Source of the DNA: Bisporella sp. PMI_857
Lineage: Eukaryota > Ascomycota > Leotiomycetes > Helotiales > Helotiaceae
NCBI GenBank assembly: GCA_021307315.1
Contig: JAJSPD010000026.1
Span: 496,001 to 560,000 of the forward strand
Direction: 5' to 3'
DNA length: 64,000 nucleotides
The stretch's first letter is position 1. The number at the start of each line of letters is the position of its first letter. The position numbers were made by a program, and so were the translations under genes. This document shows positions 44,484 through 56,863 of this stretch, piece after piece. Under the pieces are notes generated by a model. It made no database searches, was not told the DNA's origin, and was given only the letters and a program-made list of their open reading frames with translations.

Positions 44484-45197
44484 GGATACAGATGTGCCAC
44501 CGGTTTGCAGGATAAGACAATAGGAATATGTCTTGAGTTCTTTCTGAACCCGAAGTCTTCTAGTTGTAGATGATTCTATACTTCTCGAAATTAGCAAATA
44601 AATCATTCCTCCTCCAGACAGATGATGCCTAATATAAGTTGCCGGGCTAGATTCCCCCCCGCTTCCCCGTGATGCCGGGGGATCCGCCAGAGAGCGACAT
44701 GAAACTCTACCTATTACGGCACGCATGAAAGTGGGGTGCGAATGAGGCATATCATAGCTTGGGTATCGCGATTCTTCTTGAATGAGAGGTCGCTTTTGAA
44801 AAATAAAGATGATCACATTGGGAGTAAACTGTATATCTGGAGGTGGTAATGCCAAGAATTATCGGCCATAATGAGGACATTAAAGTTTGCATCCTTGTCC
44901 CCAAGAAGATACTTTCCTGCGATATAGCTCAATATAACAGATTCGAACCCAAAGGTATCATCATTATCACTGCAAAACAGCAGAGCATTGGGGGGTTGTC
45001 CATCACAACTACTAATGACTCACCGCTTCGAACATGAAACATTTGGGAAAGGATCGCCTGCAAGAAATTCAAGCAAGGAAGAAATGAAAAACCGTATAAT
45101 TTCTATGAAGCCCTTGTCCCGATTCGATTAAAACGAGGATATGTTTGGGTAGAACTTTGCACCGGCCTTGCTCGTATTGAACCTCTTCCATTACGGT
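44484..45197. other. Intergenic, b561 gene to methyltransferase
   Basis: The methyltransferase frame stays open upstream of its ATG to 44855 but with no conserved sequence. A CCGGGGGATCC-rich patch lies near 44655-44690. I see no RNA gene. A TTCGAACCC string at 44943 resembles a tRNA box B on the minus strand but has no partner. Confidence 0.5.
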
Positions 45198-46002
45198 TCA
45201 TCCCCTCAAAGTCTTCCCCTTTCTTCGTCTTCGCTTCAAAAATGCAGTACCAATAACGGTCAAAATGTACAATATAGCCATTGCAGCGGCGACTCCAGTA
45301 TACACGTGCTTCCAGTATCCCTCCCCCTCACCACCATGCACAAGCCTCAAACCTAGACCGCCATTCACAACTCCTAGAACAATCAAGATTCTTCCCAACC
45401 ATAGATGCGCATGGCCGGCTGGACCACGACTTTGGTTTCGCCGGAAGAAAGAATGTTGCAAGAAGCCCAGCAGAGGCTGTGCAATGACAAACAAGAGAAC
45501 TACCACCGTGCCGAGAATGGTGTGCGTATTATTGAAAAGCTATGACACTTGTTTAGTTTCTTTTTACAACATGGTTAGAGTAAAAGTCTACCTTCCGCCC
45601 CATCTTCGCTAGGAAGATACCAACTCCAAATCCAGCAATGAGAAGTAGGATAGCCATAGCTTGGAAAATGGCATGCAACCACCAGCGCCCAAATACACGC
45701 ATAGCCAGTGCTCCGATGGGGAAGAGCAGTAACACGACCATCGCCATAATGAGTCCATGAGCATTTCTATATTGCTCGCCTCGATTCTCGAATTTGTTCT
45801 CGTAATCATTCTGCTCTCCTGGTTCGAAGGCTTGGTTGAGTCCCCCCCCATGGTTCTCATGCCAATCGCTGTTCTTGCCGTCATTTTCCCGGGAGAGCAG
45901 ACGATCCACCGAAACTCCAGAGGATATATCGTGGTGAAAAGCAAAAAAGATTTGAACCAGTGAAAGAATTGCAAGGACGTTCCAAAGCCTTTGAAATTTC
46001 AT
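45198..46002 (-). CDS. Cytochrome b561-like membrane protein
   Basis: The exons are 46002-45592 and 45539-45198, phase 0, giving 250 residues. A signal peptide or first membrane segment (LWNVLAILSLVQIFFAF) is followed by a hydrophilic, Asn- and Glu-rich stretch. Then come five hydrophobic segments typical of the b561 domain, with likely haem histidines in AHGLIMAM, WLHAIFQAM, NNTHTILG and GHAHLWLGR. The protein ends in a strongly basic tail (KRRRRKGK). It resembles the C-terminal half of DOMON-b561 proteins, but the DOMON part is missing. Such proteins move electrons across a membrane, often from ascorbate or to an extracellular redox partner. The start at MKFQRLW is chosen because it begins the signal segment. 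Confidence 0.88.
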
Positions 46003-46900
46003 GTTGACCAATTCAATTACCCTCTGTTGGTGTACTATTAGGAACAGAAGCAAAGTCCGTATTAATTGTCAAAAGCCTTGTCAGGTATGACCTGGCGACC
46101 GTAAAATCGATACTTGAAGTCTAGGGCTTGAGTTTTAGATTTCAATGGATGCAAGGTGCTGCACCTATACAGGTGGCGCCATGTGGTGTAAAGGGAGGGG
46201 ACGTAGGTGGCTTGCATCAAATGTTTCGAGAAAATTTGCCGCAACAGCGCAAGGTACATGAGGACCTACACATGCTATTCAATCTTAGTCCGCTAGGGAC
46301 ATATTTCGGCGATCTCAATAATATCGTTTCCCAGCCATCTTTCAAAGATGAAGTCCAGATTGGAGAGCGGATTGACGAGACAAAATGTAACAATACCAAA
46401 AGTAGCTTGGGAATACAAAACCGGATACGATGTGGTCGATTAGTACAACAGCTGATATTATTATTTTTCTAATTTCAACGGGTTATGATGCCTGGCGCTT
46501 GTAGTGTGACCCAGAATGCATGATCGTAGAGAGTGCTTTACTTCTCGATTGAGCCACAAGAGGCAACTCCTCTGTCTACGAAACTGCAATCGTGTGATCC
46601 GAGAGGGTCTTGGAAATCCGTCCAACGTTAATAGTTTGGTACCATGGGGATATATAAGTCGAGGGTGTGGAGAATTATCTACTCTGCAATCGAAGCTTGG
46701 AGGAAGTGATAACTGGCACTAACGCAATGGTTTCTGAGCCGATAGCAGATACAAAGTTAAGCCATCACTTCTTTGCCTGAACCAATTGCTATAGTAGCTC
46801 ATGGAGTTATAAATTGTAGCTCGCGCTTGTACCCATAGTGTTTGCCCTTGTTATCACCATCTGGCCAACAAAGTAAAGTGATGTAACAGCATTGAGTGAT
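46003..46900. other. Intergenic, 900 bp
   Basis: A 114-codon plus frame (46128-46472) crosses this stretch but has no family features and a poor composition. I see no repeat and no RNA gene. Confidence 0.5.
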
Positions 46901-47393
46901 TCAATTGCCCTTCTTCTCGGGCCGAGACTTTGCGAACTTCTCGTGCCATTTGTTAACTTTGGGGGGGCCCTTCTTGATAGCTTCGGGATCCTCGAGAATA
47001 AGCTCAAGGGTGTCTTCGGCCTTTGCGATGGAACATAGCGATGGCCGGGGTATGAAAGTAGAAGAGTCGTCTGCTGTTGTAGGACAGGTGGTGGATGGTT
47101 GGAGAATCATGATTGGGTTCGATGTGCTTTTCTGCCGTATCTGATACGTTTTTGTGCCGGCATTGAGAAGAGCATATCCTGGAGTAGTTGCAGTTGAAAC
47201 CGATGAGGTTATAGTGAATCTTAGAGGCATTAGTGAACTGCACAGACTGGAAAGGGGTTCAGAACACCGACGTGGGTGGAACATCGTTTGATTCAAGCAT
47301 TGCCAGCAGCTCCGGAGGGAGTTCCATGAGCTTCAGAGCCTGCGGCTCCAGGCTTGCGGAAAGAGGAATGTCGTTGTCGTACTGTGTCGCCAT
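46901..47393 (-). CDS. dcc1: Shortened Dcc1-like sister-chromatid-cohesion protein
   Basis: The exons are 47393-47272 and 47219-46901, in phase, giving 146 residues. The N-terminal 100 residues match fungal Dcc1: LKLMELPPELLAMLESND, a short Ser-rich turn, GYALLNAGTKTYQIRQKSTSN and CSIAKAEDTLELI. The C-terminal KVNKWHEKFAKSR is the usual last motif of fungal Dcc1. Dcc1 joins Ctf8 and Ctf18 in an alternative clamp loader needed for cohesion. Normal fungal Dcc1 is, from memory, above 300 residues; here the central region with the winged-helix domains is absent and the two ends are fused by KKGPP. The donor is GTCGGT. It may be a truncated or duplicated copy, or a genuine reduced form. Confidence 0.72.
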
Positions 47394-48092
47394 GATGAGC
47401 TATCTGTGATTGTTGTTCGGCACCCGTGATAATCTCTCTCCTCTCTGCACTGTGCTGCTGTTTAATTTCGAGTTTGGACAAGACCAAAAAGAAGAGTGGT
47501 GTTTGTCTGGTGTTGTGGTGTGGTGTGGTGTGTTGTGTTTAGATGTGGCTGAACTTTGGGAACTGGATCCGCACAGATGCCCGTGCACACGTGGGGAGGA
47601 GGATCTCCAATTCTAAGTATAATAATAGTTTTATTCTCCGATCAAAGTGTGTTATTTTTTGATTGATTTATTAAATGTGAGGCTGGGAACAAATAATAAT
47701 ACCAAGCCTGATATATCTATTCGCTTTGAAACCTTGAATTTAGAGTGAACCTGATTTTGAACCCAACTTCCTTTCTTTCTTGGATTTTCTTTGGTGGTTG
47801 TAACAGGCTTTTTAACATGTTCTTCACTCATCTGTGCCTTGATTCTTTTGTTTTTGCAGCTAAATTAAACGCGACGCGTCTTTTTCGCGAACCCTGTATA
47901 ACCCTATCCCATAGATGACCATATCCCAAGATATCTCCAACCACCAACCCGTCACTTCCAGCACAATAGGTATAACAAGGCTTCCTTGCAGCTGTTGAGC
48001 GCATCTTGTCGAACCGGCCCGCGCTATGAGGCCGGCCCTTTGAGAGACCCTCGCGACAAGACACTCCGAGAGACAGTCGGAGAGACAAAACA
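47394..48092. other. Divergent promoter region with GT-rich tract
   Basis: Separates the Dcc1-like gene (minus) and the RhoGEF-type gene (plus). A TG-rich simple sequence (GTGTTGTGGTGTGGTGTGG) lies at about 47509-47538. Frames here are short. Confidence 0.6.
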
Positions 48093-51000
48093 ATGGTTCG
48101 AGCCACGGAAGAGCTCGTATTGTCGCAAGACGAGGTCAGCCTTTACTATACTGCCGATGCTCATCTAGCTAGTCTGCCAGTCCTCATCTTTCATGGACCC
48201 TCGACAACGACCAATTCCACCCTCAATAGCTCTCGAATCCAAGTCCACATCTTCACTGCTGCTGGCTTCCAAAGCTACCCACGAATCACCATCTCCCCAA
48301 ACTCCCCTTTCTACCAGTCAGTCAACCACCTGCCACGCGAGAAACAAGGGGATGAAATATGCCGTGGCATTGCCTTTGGGTTGTTGAAGTACTTCAAGGA
48401 ATTATCCGAGGTCGTGAAGAGCGGGTTAATTGTTCAGACTGCTGTCACATCACGGAGACGACCTGGTTCTGCTCCAGCTCTATTCGGCGAGCAACATGCG
48501 GCGGACCTGGCATCCTCTATGGTCAAGGTGGAAAATGCTGGCGAGATTATTCGGGACATTGAAGCAGCATTACGGCCGCAGAATATTCATCACTTGGACG
48601 TTGACCTTGTCCTGCCACCTGGATCAATTGCGCCGTTTGAAGGGGAACCAGAGGAGCACTGGGACGAGGAGGAATTATTCGACCCAACTTTGAAACAGTA
48701 CGGCACATATGCCCAACTGGTTAGACTATTCGGGGAAGTTACATTTCTTCCAACATCGAAACTGAGACGTGCTCCTTCGAGGCCTACCTCTCTAAATCGG
48801 ACTAAATCTTTCCTCAAAGATCAAAAGCTGTCACTCCGGAGAGAGATGGGGGAGTTGGTGGACACAGAAGAACGATATGTTATCAAGATGCACGAACTGG
48901 TAAATCATATGGCAGACGACTTTCGAGACAAGGCCAAGAAACGTGCATTTGGGAGCTTCAGTCCATCAGAGGACGACCTTCGCAAACTCTTCCCCAAGTC
49001 GTTGGATCGAATTTTGCATATCAACTCTGCATTCTTAGACGCCGTTCGCAAAGTCATGAACGAAACTGAGGAGGAGGCTATGCGTGATCTTGAGGCAGCC
49101 ATTGTGAGCTCAACTGGCTCTCGTTACGGAGGTACTGGACGCTTGAAAGATCCCACGGGTGCGCTAGCGTTTGCTAAAGTGTTACTTGAGTGGTTTCCTC
49201 AGTTCTCGGATTGCTATCAAGACTACATTCGTTCTAGCCAGGAGTTTCCTCAAATCATTACTTCATTTATGAGACAGCCATCTAGCTTCTCACAACGTGT
49301 CCAAGCAACTGGTGAACAGCGACTTCGGTCTGCCGTTATCGAGCCGGTACAACGTCTCCCTCGTTATAGTTTATTCATCGACAATATCGTCAACTACCTT
49401 CCTGTAACTCATCCCGCAGTCCAGCCAATGCTCAAGGCGCGAGACATAATCACTTCCATTTGCTCCATGGATCCACCTACCCTGGAAAAATCACAAACTG
49501 TAAATCGTCTCCGAAATCTTGTGGAATCCTGGCCAGCTAGTCTTCGCCCAGATGGCCGGCTCATCACCGCAGTCGATTTTGCTGAATTGGTGGCACCTTA
49601 TCATATCAGCCCTCCCAGCGCTCCAGGGTCTTCGAGAGAAGGGATGTTGCTCTTTTTCGCTGATTGTGTAGTCGTCCTGAAGAAAGCTAGGGAATCAACT
49701 ATGAGTGCTAGGGGTCTGGTTGCTGAGATTGATAAGCCATCAGCTGCTATCATGATGGCACCCGTCACAGCCGCTGCCGGAGGACACAAACACACCTACG
49801 ATCTGACATTCTCTGGTTGGCATTTGCTTGGTGATACTCGGTTTACGATGTCTGATGACGGGCACAGCATCTGGATGGCATCTTTGCGTGAGCTAAAAGA
49901 CGCAGGCGCTGGCAGGGATCGCAACCAACCCGCCACTATCCGGGCTTTCATACTTAAAGGTGCATATGAGGGCAAAGCTCGCAAGCTCACGGATGAAATC
50001 ACCAAAGCGAGGGTGGAAGGCCGATTCTCAGAAGGTGAGCGTGAAACCGACAAATGGTCGTACCGATCTGTCAACTTCGCGGCAGCAGATATCAGCCTCC
50101 ATACTGCTATCTTTGAAGAAGGCATCGATATGTTGATTCCGGGACGCAAAGAACCAGCACCGATCCGCATTGTGGTGGATCATGCGAAAGGCACTAAAGG
50201 TGCTCCTGTTGGTCACTATGGAATCGACATCGTCGCAAATATCGGAGCCATTTCAGGCGGCTACAAGTATCGGCTTGAAGTCGACGGTCTCAATGATAAA
50301 GTTTTCGTTGATGAAGTCGTAATTGAGCATATCTTGCCAACATTTGCTAAGAGACGTACGCAGTCCCACCTTCTCCTTAACTTTAGTCGGAGCTAACCCT
50401 GTGTAGTTGTCAGTCTTATTAGCGCTCAGTACAATCAGGCGAACCCTGCTCTGACCTCTTCATTTATATCTTTTTACACGAAGATACTAAAGTCGATGCA
50501 CCTACAAGTAGAAGGCGAAAAGTCACGAGCATTCCGGCCCCCATCACCTGTCAAAATTCTCTCTAATCTTCTTAGCAGTGGATTCGGTAGCTCCACCACT
50601 TCTCTTCATCACTCTAGTTTGAATGGCAAGAGTTCTCGGTCTGGACTTGGTGACATTCCTTCCATACAAGCGCCGTCGATGACGAGATCGAACAGCAACA
50701 AGTCTACGCATTCTGTACAGGATATTGATCCAGGGAGAAGTGTTCGTGCAGCAACCGAAGATCGCCCAATCAACCCACTCGTTCGCTTGGAAGAGACATT
50801 CACTGGGTACATTGCTGCGTTGCAGTCTCGAAAAGGCAATATCATTGGCAGAGTCCTTCGTAACCGTGGATCTGCAGATGAGCTTGCTATCAATGCCTTA
50901 TATAATACTTTTATTGAGAATCCTTTTGACACTCGAGCATCGTCTGAAGCTACCGTTGATATATTGTTCGTAGCATTCGAGAAGTATCTACGCATGGCAT

Positions 51001-52739
51001 GGAGTGATCAAATGGGTCAAGTCATGTCGCTACAAACTTTAGAGAGTTTGCAGGAGCGAGCACTGAAACTTTATGCCCGAGACTTTGCAGATTATGTCAA
51101 ACAGGTCTTCGGTGAAATGGCCCCCCAGAATAGGAGAGCATTTATCGCTATAATAAAGCTTCTGGCAGACTTGCTAGAAGGCTGTGGGAATGATGGGGAC
51201 CGTGGTGCCTTGACGGTTGCTTTCGCAGAGCTTCTTGTTATAGATGGAGATCCGCATGACTACATCAATTTGCTTGATCGCATGGTAGAGGACTCGGAGC
51301 GCCTGTTCGAAGACATCGGACCCGGAGCCATTGCATTTGACGGTGGTGGTAATTCGAACTACGGATCGATATCCGGAAATCGCTCGAATCCGTCTGCCAC
51401 CGGATCGGTTACGTCAAATGCATCCTCGCTAAGGAGAAGATTTGATACTCTCTTAAGACATAATAGTAACAAGACAGATGGTGACTCTCGGCCATCTGTA
51501 TGGCGTACGTTAAGCAAGACTACTCGTAGTGTTGCTACCGGAGAAGTTATCGCCCCATCAAGTCTCTCCAGAGCATCTCTGAACCGTTCAAGATCGATTG
51601 AAGGCCAAAATCGACGACCGATGTCTCGTGACAGACCTACTGTATTTGGCACTTTTGATGAACGGCCAGCAAGCTCACATAGTATAGCTCCAAGGCTGAG
51701 TACCATCGGCGCTTCACCACCTCCAGAGGAGAATAGAGAGCCCACGAAGTCAATTAAGAGGAGCCGTCGAAGCTCTCTTTCTGATTTGAAGGCTTTGATG
51801 TCTTCTGCTACGATCAGTGGTAGCTCTCCCTTAGGACGCTTGTCTCCACCCAATCGTATCAAATTAAACCCAAATACCTCCCCTCGGACCCCTTCCCCAA
51901 CGAAGATACCTGTTGCAGGTGGAATCATGGATCGCGGCCGCTCTGCTATGTATCGTACTGGCTCGCCGACTCAGAAGGAGAATACTCCATTGAATAGTGC
52001 AGGTCGAGTCACGGGTAGCCTCACAGAGCGGCCTCAAAATATCATGTCTCCGCCAGATAACTCTGTTGCAAAAGAGCTTTGGCCAGCAGGGAAAGTTCAC
52101 TCAAAGAGCAAATCTATGTCTTCAAACATACCTACACTAAAAGGCACTGTTCGAGATGGATCTAGCTCGTTGAGCAGACCCTCATCAAGCCCATCCAAAG
52201 GCTCACCCCAAAAACTCCGTCTAATGAGCCCTCAGAAGCTTCGTGAACGCTTGCAAAACGAATCAAGAGTTTTTAAAGAAGCAGAGACGTCGTTCCAAAC
52301 TGAACTCACGAGAGTAGGCGAAGACCTCGCAAAGATCAGTTCATCCTCCTCCGTCCGCCCGCAGGACTTTGCTAGGCTCTCGGCCAACATTGAGCTCCTA
52401 GAACAACAGATCCCTGATCTAATCAAAGGCGCGAGCGCTCGTTGCGAGCAGATTAAGGCTGACACAGAGAAGTCGCTGCAGGCTTCAGAGTTCAAGATCA
52501 AGGGTCTGGATCAACTGTACAAAGAGAGCAGTGCAGAGAATGAATTGTTGTACGAGAAGTTCAATGGTGAGCTGGGTAAGATCGTTAAGGCATTGAAGGG
52601 CAAGGGCAAGGATGAAAAAGAGGAGCTCGTAGCGAAACTCAAAGAGAGTACGGAAGAAACGGCGAAGGTGAAAAAGGAGAACGCGCGGTTGAAACGTGAG
52701 ATCTTACAGTTACGGACGCTGTTGAAAGCTGCCGATTAA
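48093..52739 (+). CDS. RhoGEF (DH-domain) protein with RhoGAP-like and coiled-coil C-terminus
   Basis: Two exons, 48093-50355 and 50509-52739, join in phase to give 1,497 residues; further small introns are possible. The Dbl-homology domain runs from about 245 to 460, with LVDTEERYVIKMHELVNH at its start and SAVIEPVQRLPRYSLFIDNIV as its conserved helix. A PH-like region follows (GMLLFFADCVVVLKK, GWHLLGDTRFTM). After the intron, residues about 850-960 look like a RhoGAP-type helical domain (LYNTFIENPF, ATVDILFVAFEKYLR, FIAIIKLLADLL). Then comes a long Ser/Pro-rich disordered region with many SPTK and SPQK sites, and a final coiled coil of about 140 residues. It should act on Rho or Cdc42 GTPases in polarity or septation. 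No catalytic Arg of a GAP can be assigned, so that domain may only bind. Confidence 0.85.
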
Positions 52740-53006
52740 GTATTATGTAACTTACCTGGCGAGGACTTTTAGCTATTGTGGAGAGGGCTTGCTTCTCGTG
52801 ATGAATGGGGGGAAGCATATTTTGGCGTTAAGGGCATGGCTATGGGACCCGGAACTCGTAAGGAAGTGTTCCTGCTCTGGGTTCTGGCTGTGCATGGGTC
52901 CTCCACACGTTTATATATGGTAGCTTATGTAGAGTATGACGAATTCACGAACGTACATTGCAAGACGATGTGGATGTTTCAGCGTTGTCGTAAGCAAATC
53001 GAGGCT

Positions 53007-53447
53007 CTATGCGATATTCCGCTTCTGCTCCTGCTTCTCCTTCCCTTCCACGCTCATGCCCTCACATCCCACAACAATTCCAGCAACCTCCTCTACCCTT
53101 CCCCCAATCCCGCTCCCTTCCGCTTCCGGCCTGTTCTCATTCGCCACCTACACATCAAGTCAGCCAGTCTTCTTGTCTCTTATCTTCCCATCCCGTTAAT
53201 CCCATCGCATTCGCACGCATACTTCCTCGTATTCGTCCGGAAGCAAACATAAATTAATGGAATAAGGGAGGGAGAAAAAACGGGGGTAACAAACCCTCAT
53301 CTCCTGCTTCCCGGCTTCCTGATCCTGTCGTCCGCTCGCCTTCCACGCCGCTGCACCGGTGACGTTGCCGATCGTCTCTTCCACGGCGCCTTTGGCATAT
53401 GTTGCGTGGCCGGAGAGGAGAGAGGCGTCTTGGTTGGTGGAGGACAT
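53007..53447 (-). CDS. CsbD-like small stress protein
   Basis: The exons are 53447-53295 and 53147-53007, phase 0, giving 97 residues. Two related halves are seen: YAKGAVEETIGNVTGAAAWKASGRQDQEAGKQEM, and after the intron GGRVEEVAGIVVGCEGMSVEGKEKQEQKR. This is the pattern of CsbD-like proteins, small, hydrophilic and Gly/Glu/Lys-rich, often induced by stress in fungi. There is no signal peptide. The second exon is short of the usual track limits but the joined product is clearly of the family. Its 3' end converges on the RhoGEF gene 268 bp away. Confidence 0.8.
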
Positions 53448-53525
53448 TTTGGCTGTTTGTGTTTCAAGATGTAATTGCTGTTTTCTGAGAACCTGTAAAC
53501 TGTGAATTTTTGAAAATGTTTCAAG

Positions 53526-53563
<38 letters not shown>

Positions 53564-53882
53564 TCTTGTTAGGTCAAGTCACCAGGTGATGTCATAGGGT
53601 GTTTGGTGTACATAATACATTGGCCAATGGAACTCTGAGTACCTTTATATAAGCACTGTTCATATCGGAAATATATTTTAGGCAGTAATAATAAGGACAG
53701 GGCATTCATAGGCAGAAAGATCTTCAAGATACTTTTAGTTTGTGTAAAGCGAAATGCACATGATATAACTCTTACACTTCTCGTTGATGTTTTGACCTTT
53801 TGTCCAATATATACAGCTCTATTACCGTGTTATATGTAACAACTACAAAGATATATAACAAATTAGGCGTTTCACATAAGTG
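53448..53882. other. Intergenic between CsbD-like and vacuolar channel genes
   Basis: Holds the CsbD-like promoter, including the GA and G tracts, and the 3' flank of the channel gene. No other feature. Confidence 0.6.
53526..53560. repeat. (GA)n/G microsatellite
   Basis: About twelve GA units followed by a run of eleven G at 53550-53560. It lies about 80 bp upstream of the CsbD-like start codon, so it may alter its promoter or leader. Such tracts are length-variable. Confidence 0.9.
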
Positions 53883-56863
53883 TTATGGTTCCTCGGCCGG
53901 ATTTCCTTGCTGCGCCATAATTAACGCTGTCAGCTCCGCAATCTTCGCGCTCAAATCATCAACTTTCCTTTCCAACTCTCTGGTTCTGCTATTACCATCT
54001 GCGGCCAGTACACCATTCGTGTCCTTTTTCAATCTGACGGGTGTTTGTGGTCCAGGGCTGTGAGGTATATCTTGTGATGGTGAGTCGTCGAAGTGCTGTG
54101 ACCGGTTTGAGTTTGATTTAGAAAGGAAGGGTTTCGGTCTTTTGGCAGTATTATCTATTCAAACATTAGCAAACACGGCAAGCACAGGAAAGGAAATCGG
54201 TTCGAAAGTAACTTACCGCTGTGTCGTCCAATAATGTCTCCATCTGTGGTAGAGGGTCCCATGGACGAGAACACAGGAGCGGTCCCTCTGACTTTATCAT
54301 TGGCGCTTTCGAACAACCAAATTGCGCCAACTATTGGAAGATGTGTGATCTTCAATACTACGATACGCGTACTGCGGAGCCTGCATCTCGGTCATAAGTC
54401 AATTGTATTAAAAATTTAGGAAAGTAGATTTACTGACTTTTCTGCTGAGACGAAGAGCCTAAGTGGTCGGATGAAGAAGAGCGGTATCAGATTCTATCAA
54501 GTTAGTCGTGGTCTAAAATACAGTTCGTAGAGCGGCTTTATACCAAAGGTGGATAGAAGTGTGTCAGACGATTACTTGTAGAAGCCTGCTCTGATCAGTA
54601 ACTTGACTTAACTTAACGTCGCATTTTTGCCTACCTCTAAAACATAGACTGAATATACAAAGAGATACTCTTCTCTGAGGTCTGGTTAGTATAGCGACGA
54701 ATTGTATAATCGAATTCTGTTACCTAGCATGAGTAATGACCTGCGTGAAACTGTTGCTAAGAATACTAATCAAGGATGTAACAAGGAGAACTATTAAGTC
54801 GAGGGTTAGCGAGTTCCAAAACAATTTCGTGACTCTTCGAATTTTAGGGCTGACTTGCTGTTTGTCATTGTCACAAAAATCAACATCAGGGGAGGACCCA
54901 GATGCCTATTGATATCATACATGATGTCGAATCCAAGGTAGCTTGAGCCGAAAAATACCTTAATCAAAATCCAGCTCATTTCATACAAGGTAAGTTGGTC
55001 CCTAGCTAGAAGAGAAAAGGTGGTAAGGAACCCAACGTATAGGACGGCGACAACAACCTGTAAGGTTTAATTAGCACATATGTGCCATATGTAACATTTC
55101 AAGGACATGGGCCATAACATAGATTCAAACACGCACTATTTAGAAAACTGGGCCAGACTTACCATAAACTTCACAAAGTCCTTTGTCATTACTTTCAGGC
55201 AGGGAATGAGCGTTCCAAAGTAAGGATGTAAACTCAAGAGAGAGCATATTCTCGGTACCATAAAGAGAGCTTCGAGGGATAAAATATCAAAAGCGGTATC
55301 AACGATAGTTGCACTGTTTTTGACACGACCGATAATCCTCGTGATGAAGAATGCCACCCCAATTAATATAATGATAAGATCGCAACCGTTCCAAATGTCT
55401 ACGGCGTAGAATATTGACCCTGCATCAATGAACTCGCTAAGCTCGTCATACGTAAATGCTGCAAACCATATGTAGAGAAAAATCTCCTTTAGAGTAAAGT
55501 AGTACCTGCAGTCATAATTAGGTTTAATTTTCCTTAAGAAAACCAACACCTACGGATTTCGCTCTACTAGGACGGCATAATATAAGAATAGAAAGGAGGC
55601 GAAGAACAAAACCTCAAATGCCTTAATATATCGCGGCACGCGAAGGCGTGTGAAATGGTCTGAACGTCGTTTGTTATAGAATTGTGGTTTCTTCCGTGTG
55701 TTCGCTGAAAGGTTCTCCCAAAATGTGATGTCGCCGTTCCACTGTGGGATAATTTTAGTAAGTGGCAGGTATTGACGCAAGAGCTCCAGCAACCAACATA
55801 TTGCCACTTACAATTCCATGCACTATTTTCTGGACGATTCGTTGGCTTAGAAACTTCTTGCAATCCGCAACAGCTGCAATCTCGAGACCATTCAGACCGG
55901 TGAATGCGGACGTAGGGTCCTCCCTTACTTTGACGTCAGTATTATCTGCAATTTGATGTGCAAGCTCCGGCGATGGCAGATTCCGCAAACTGCGAAATCG
56001 CCGGAGTAGACTAATGAGGAAATTGACGCGTCAGTTGACTGAATAAGAAAACTTGTATGCCATAGTGTGAGGAGCACAAGCTGAGAGTGTCATAGATGTT
56101 TATGGGACAAAATTGCGCAAAGCAACAATACATACTCGTCATCTAGTCCTTCATCTTCACCTCCAAATACACCACCCATATGTGATACTGATCGCAAAAG
56201 TTCGACTCTCTTGCTACTTGTTGGCCGGATCGTTGGTGTAGAAGCTCGAAATTGCGGCAAAAGGCTGGAGCTTTCTGTTGGCTCAGTAGCTGGTTCCGCG
56301 TCACTCCCTACCTCTATATCGGTATTAGGCAACTCGTAGAGGCAATAATCTACTGCATCTCGCTCTGATATGCGGCTGAGAAACCTCCATGCTACGATTT
56401 CGCATGCATTTGCGCGCGTCTCGTTGAGCCCTCGGTCGTCAACGTCCAGTGTAGAGAAATGCCACTTCAAAGTCAGCAGCGCATTGACCAACGCTGGGTT
56501 CGTAACATTGACAACAAGATATTCGACTAGTATTCGTATTTTGTGGCCGGCAGATGTTGTTCGTAACTGCTCGAATGTAGAAGGGATGCGAATCTCATCA
56601 ACAAAGTAGCTATTCTTATCAGCACACTGGCGCAACAATGTATCTATGTCTGGAGGAGAACATTCGACTCTGCAATTAAGATCCAAATTGACCCAAAGAA
56701 GCGTATCGGAAGAAACTATATCGAGGGCATACATTGACAAAGCCTTCACCACCTCCACAAAAGCGTCCTCAGGGCTAATCTCAGGGAGCCTGACGACAGA
56801 TTTCCCCTCGCCTGAGGAGCCATTCGACCGCGTCATCCTAGGATAGGAGAGATCAATTGGCAT
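53883..56863 (-). CDS. yvc1: TRPY-type vacuolar calcium channel (Yvc1)
   Basis: About eleven exons. Supported ones are 56863-56136, 56010-55812, 55741-55554, 55505-55163, 55057-54859, 54790-54724 and 54674-54635, followed by smaller exons and a last exon ending at 53883. The cytosolic N-terminus has the ankyrin-free TRPY region. LNGLEIAAVADCKKFLSQRIVQKIV, RVPRYIKAFEVLFFASFLFLYYAVLVERNP, YDELSEFIDAGSIFY and DTAFDILSLEALFMVPRICSLL are near signature. The pore area is LYEMSWILIKVFFGSSYLGFDIM. The C-terminus ends in a coiled coil (TRELERKVDDLSAKIAELTALI). The channel releases vacuolar Ca2+ on stretch or osmotic shock. The intron after MTN must be a GC-AG intron to read MTNILLVTSLIS. Confidence 0.92.

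Noticed and set aside
44936..44952. TTCGAACCC string like a tRNA box B
   Set aside because: No box A or cloverleaf partner on either strand within range.
46128..46472. 114-codon plus frame
   Set aside because: No family signal, unusual composition, no promoter-like context.
51359..51928. 189-codon minus frame
   Set aside because: Antisense to the Ser-rich part of the RhoGEF-type gene; its length is explained by codon bias there.
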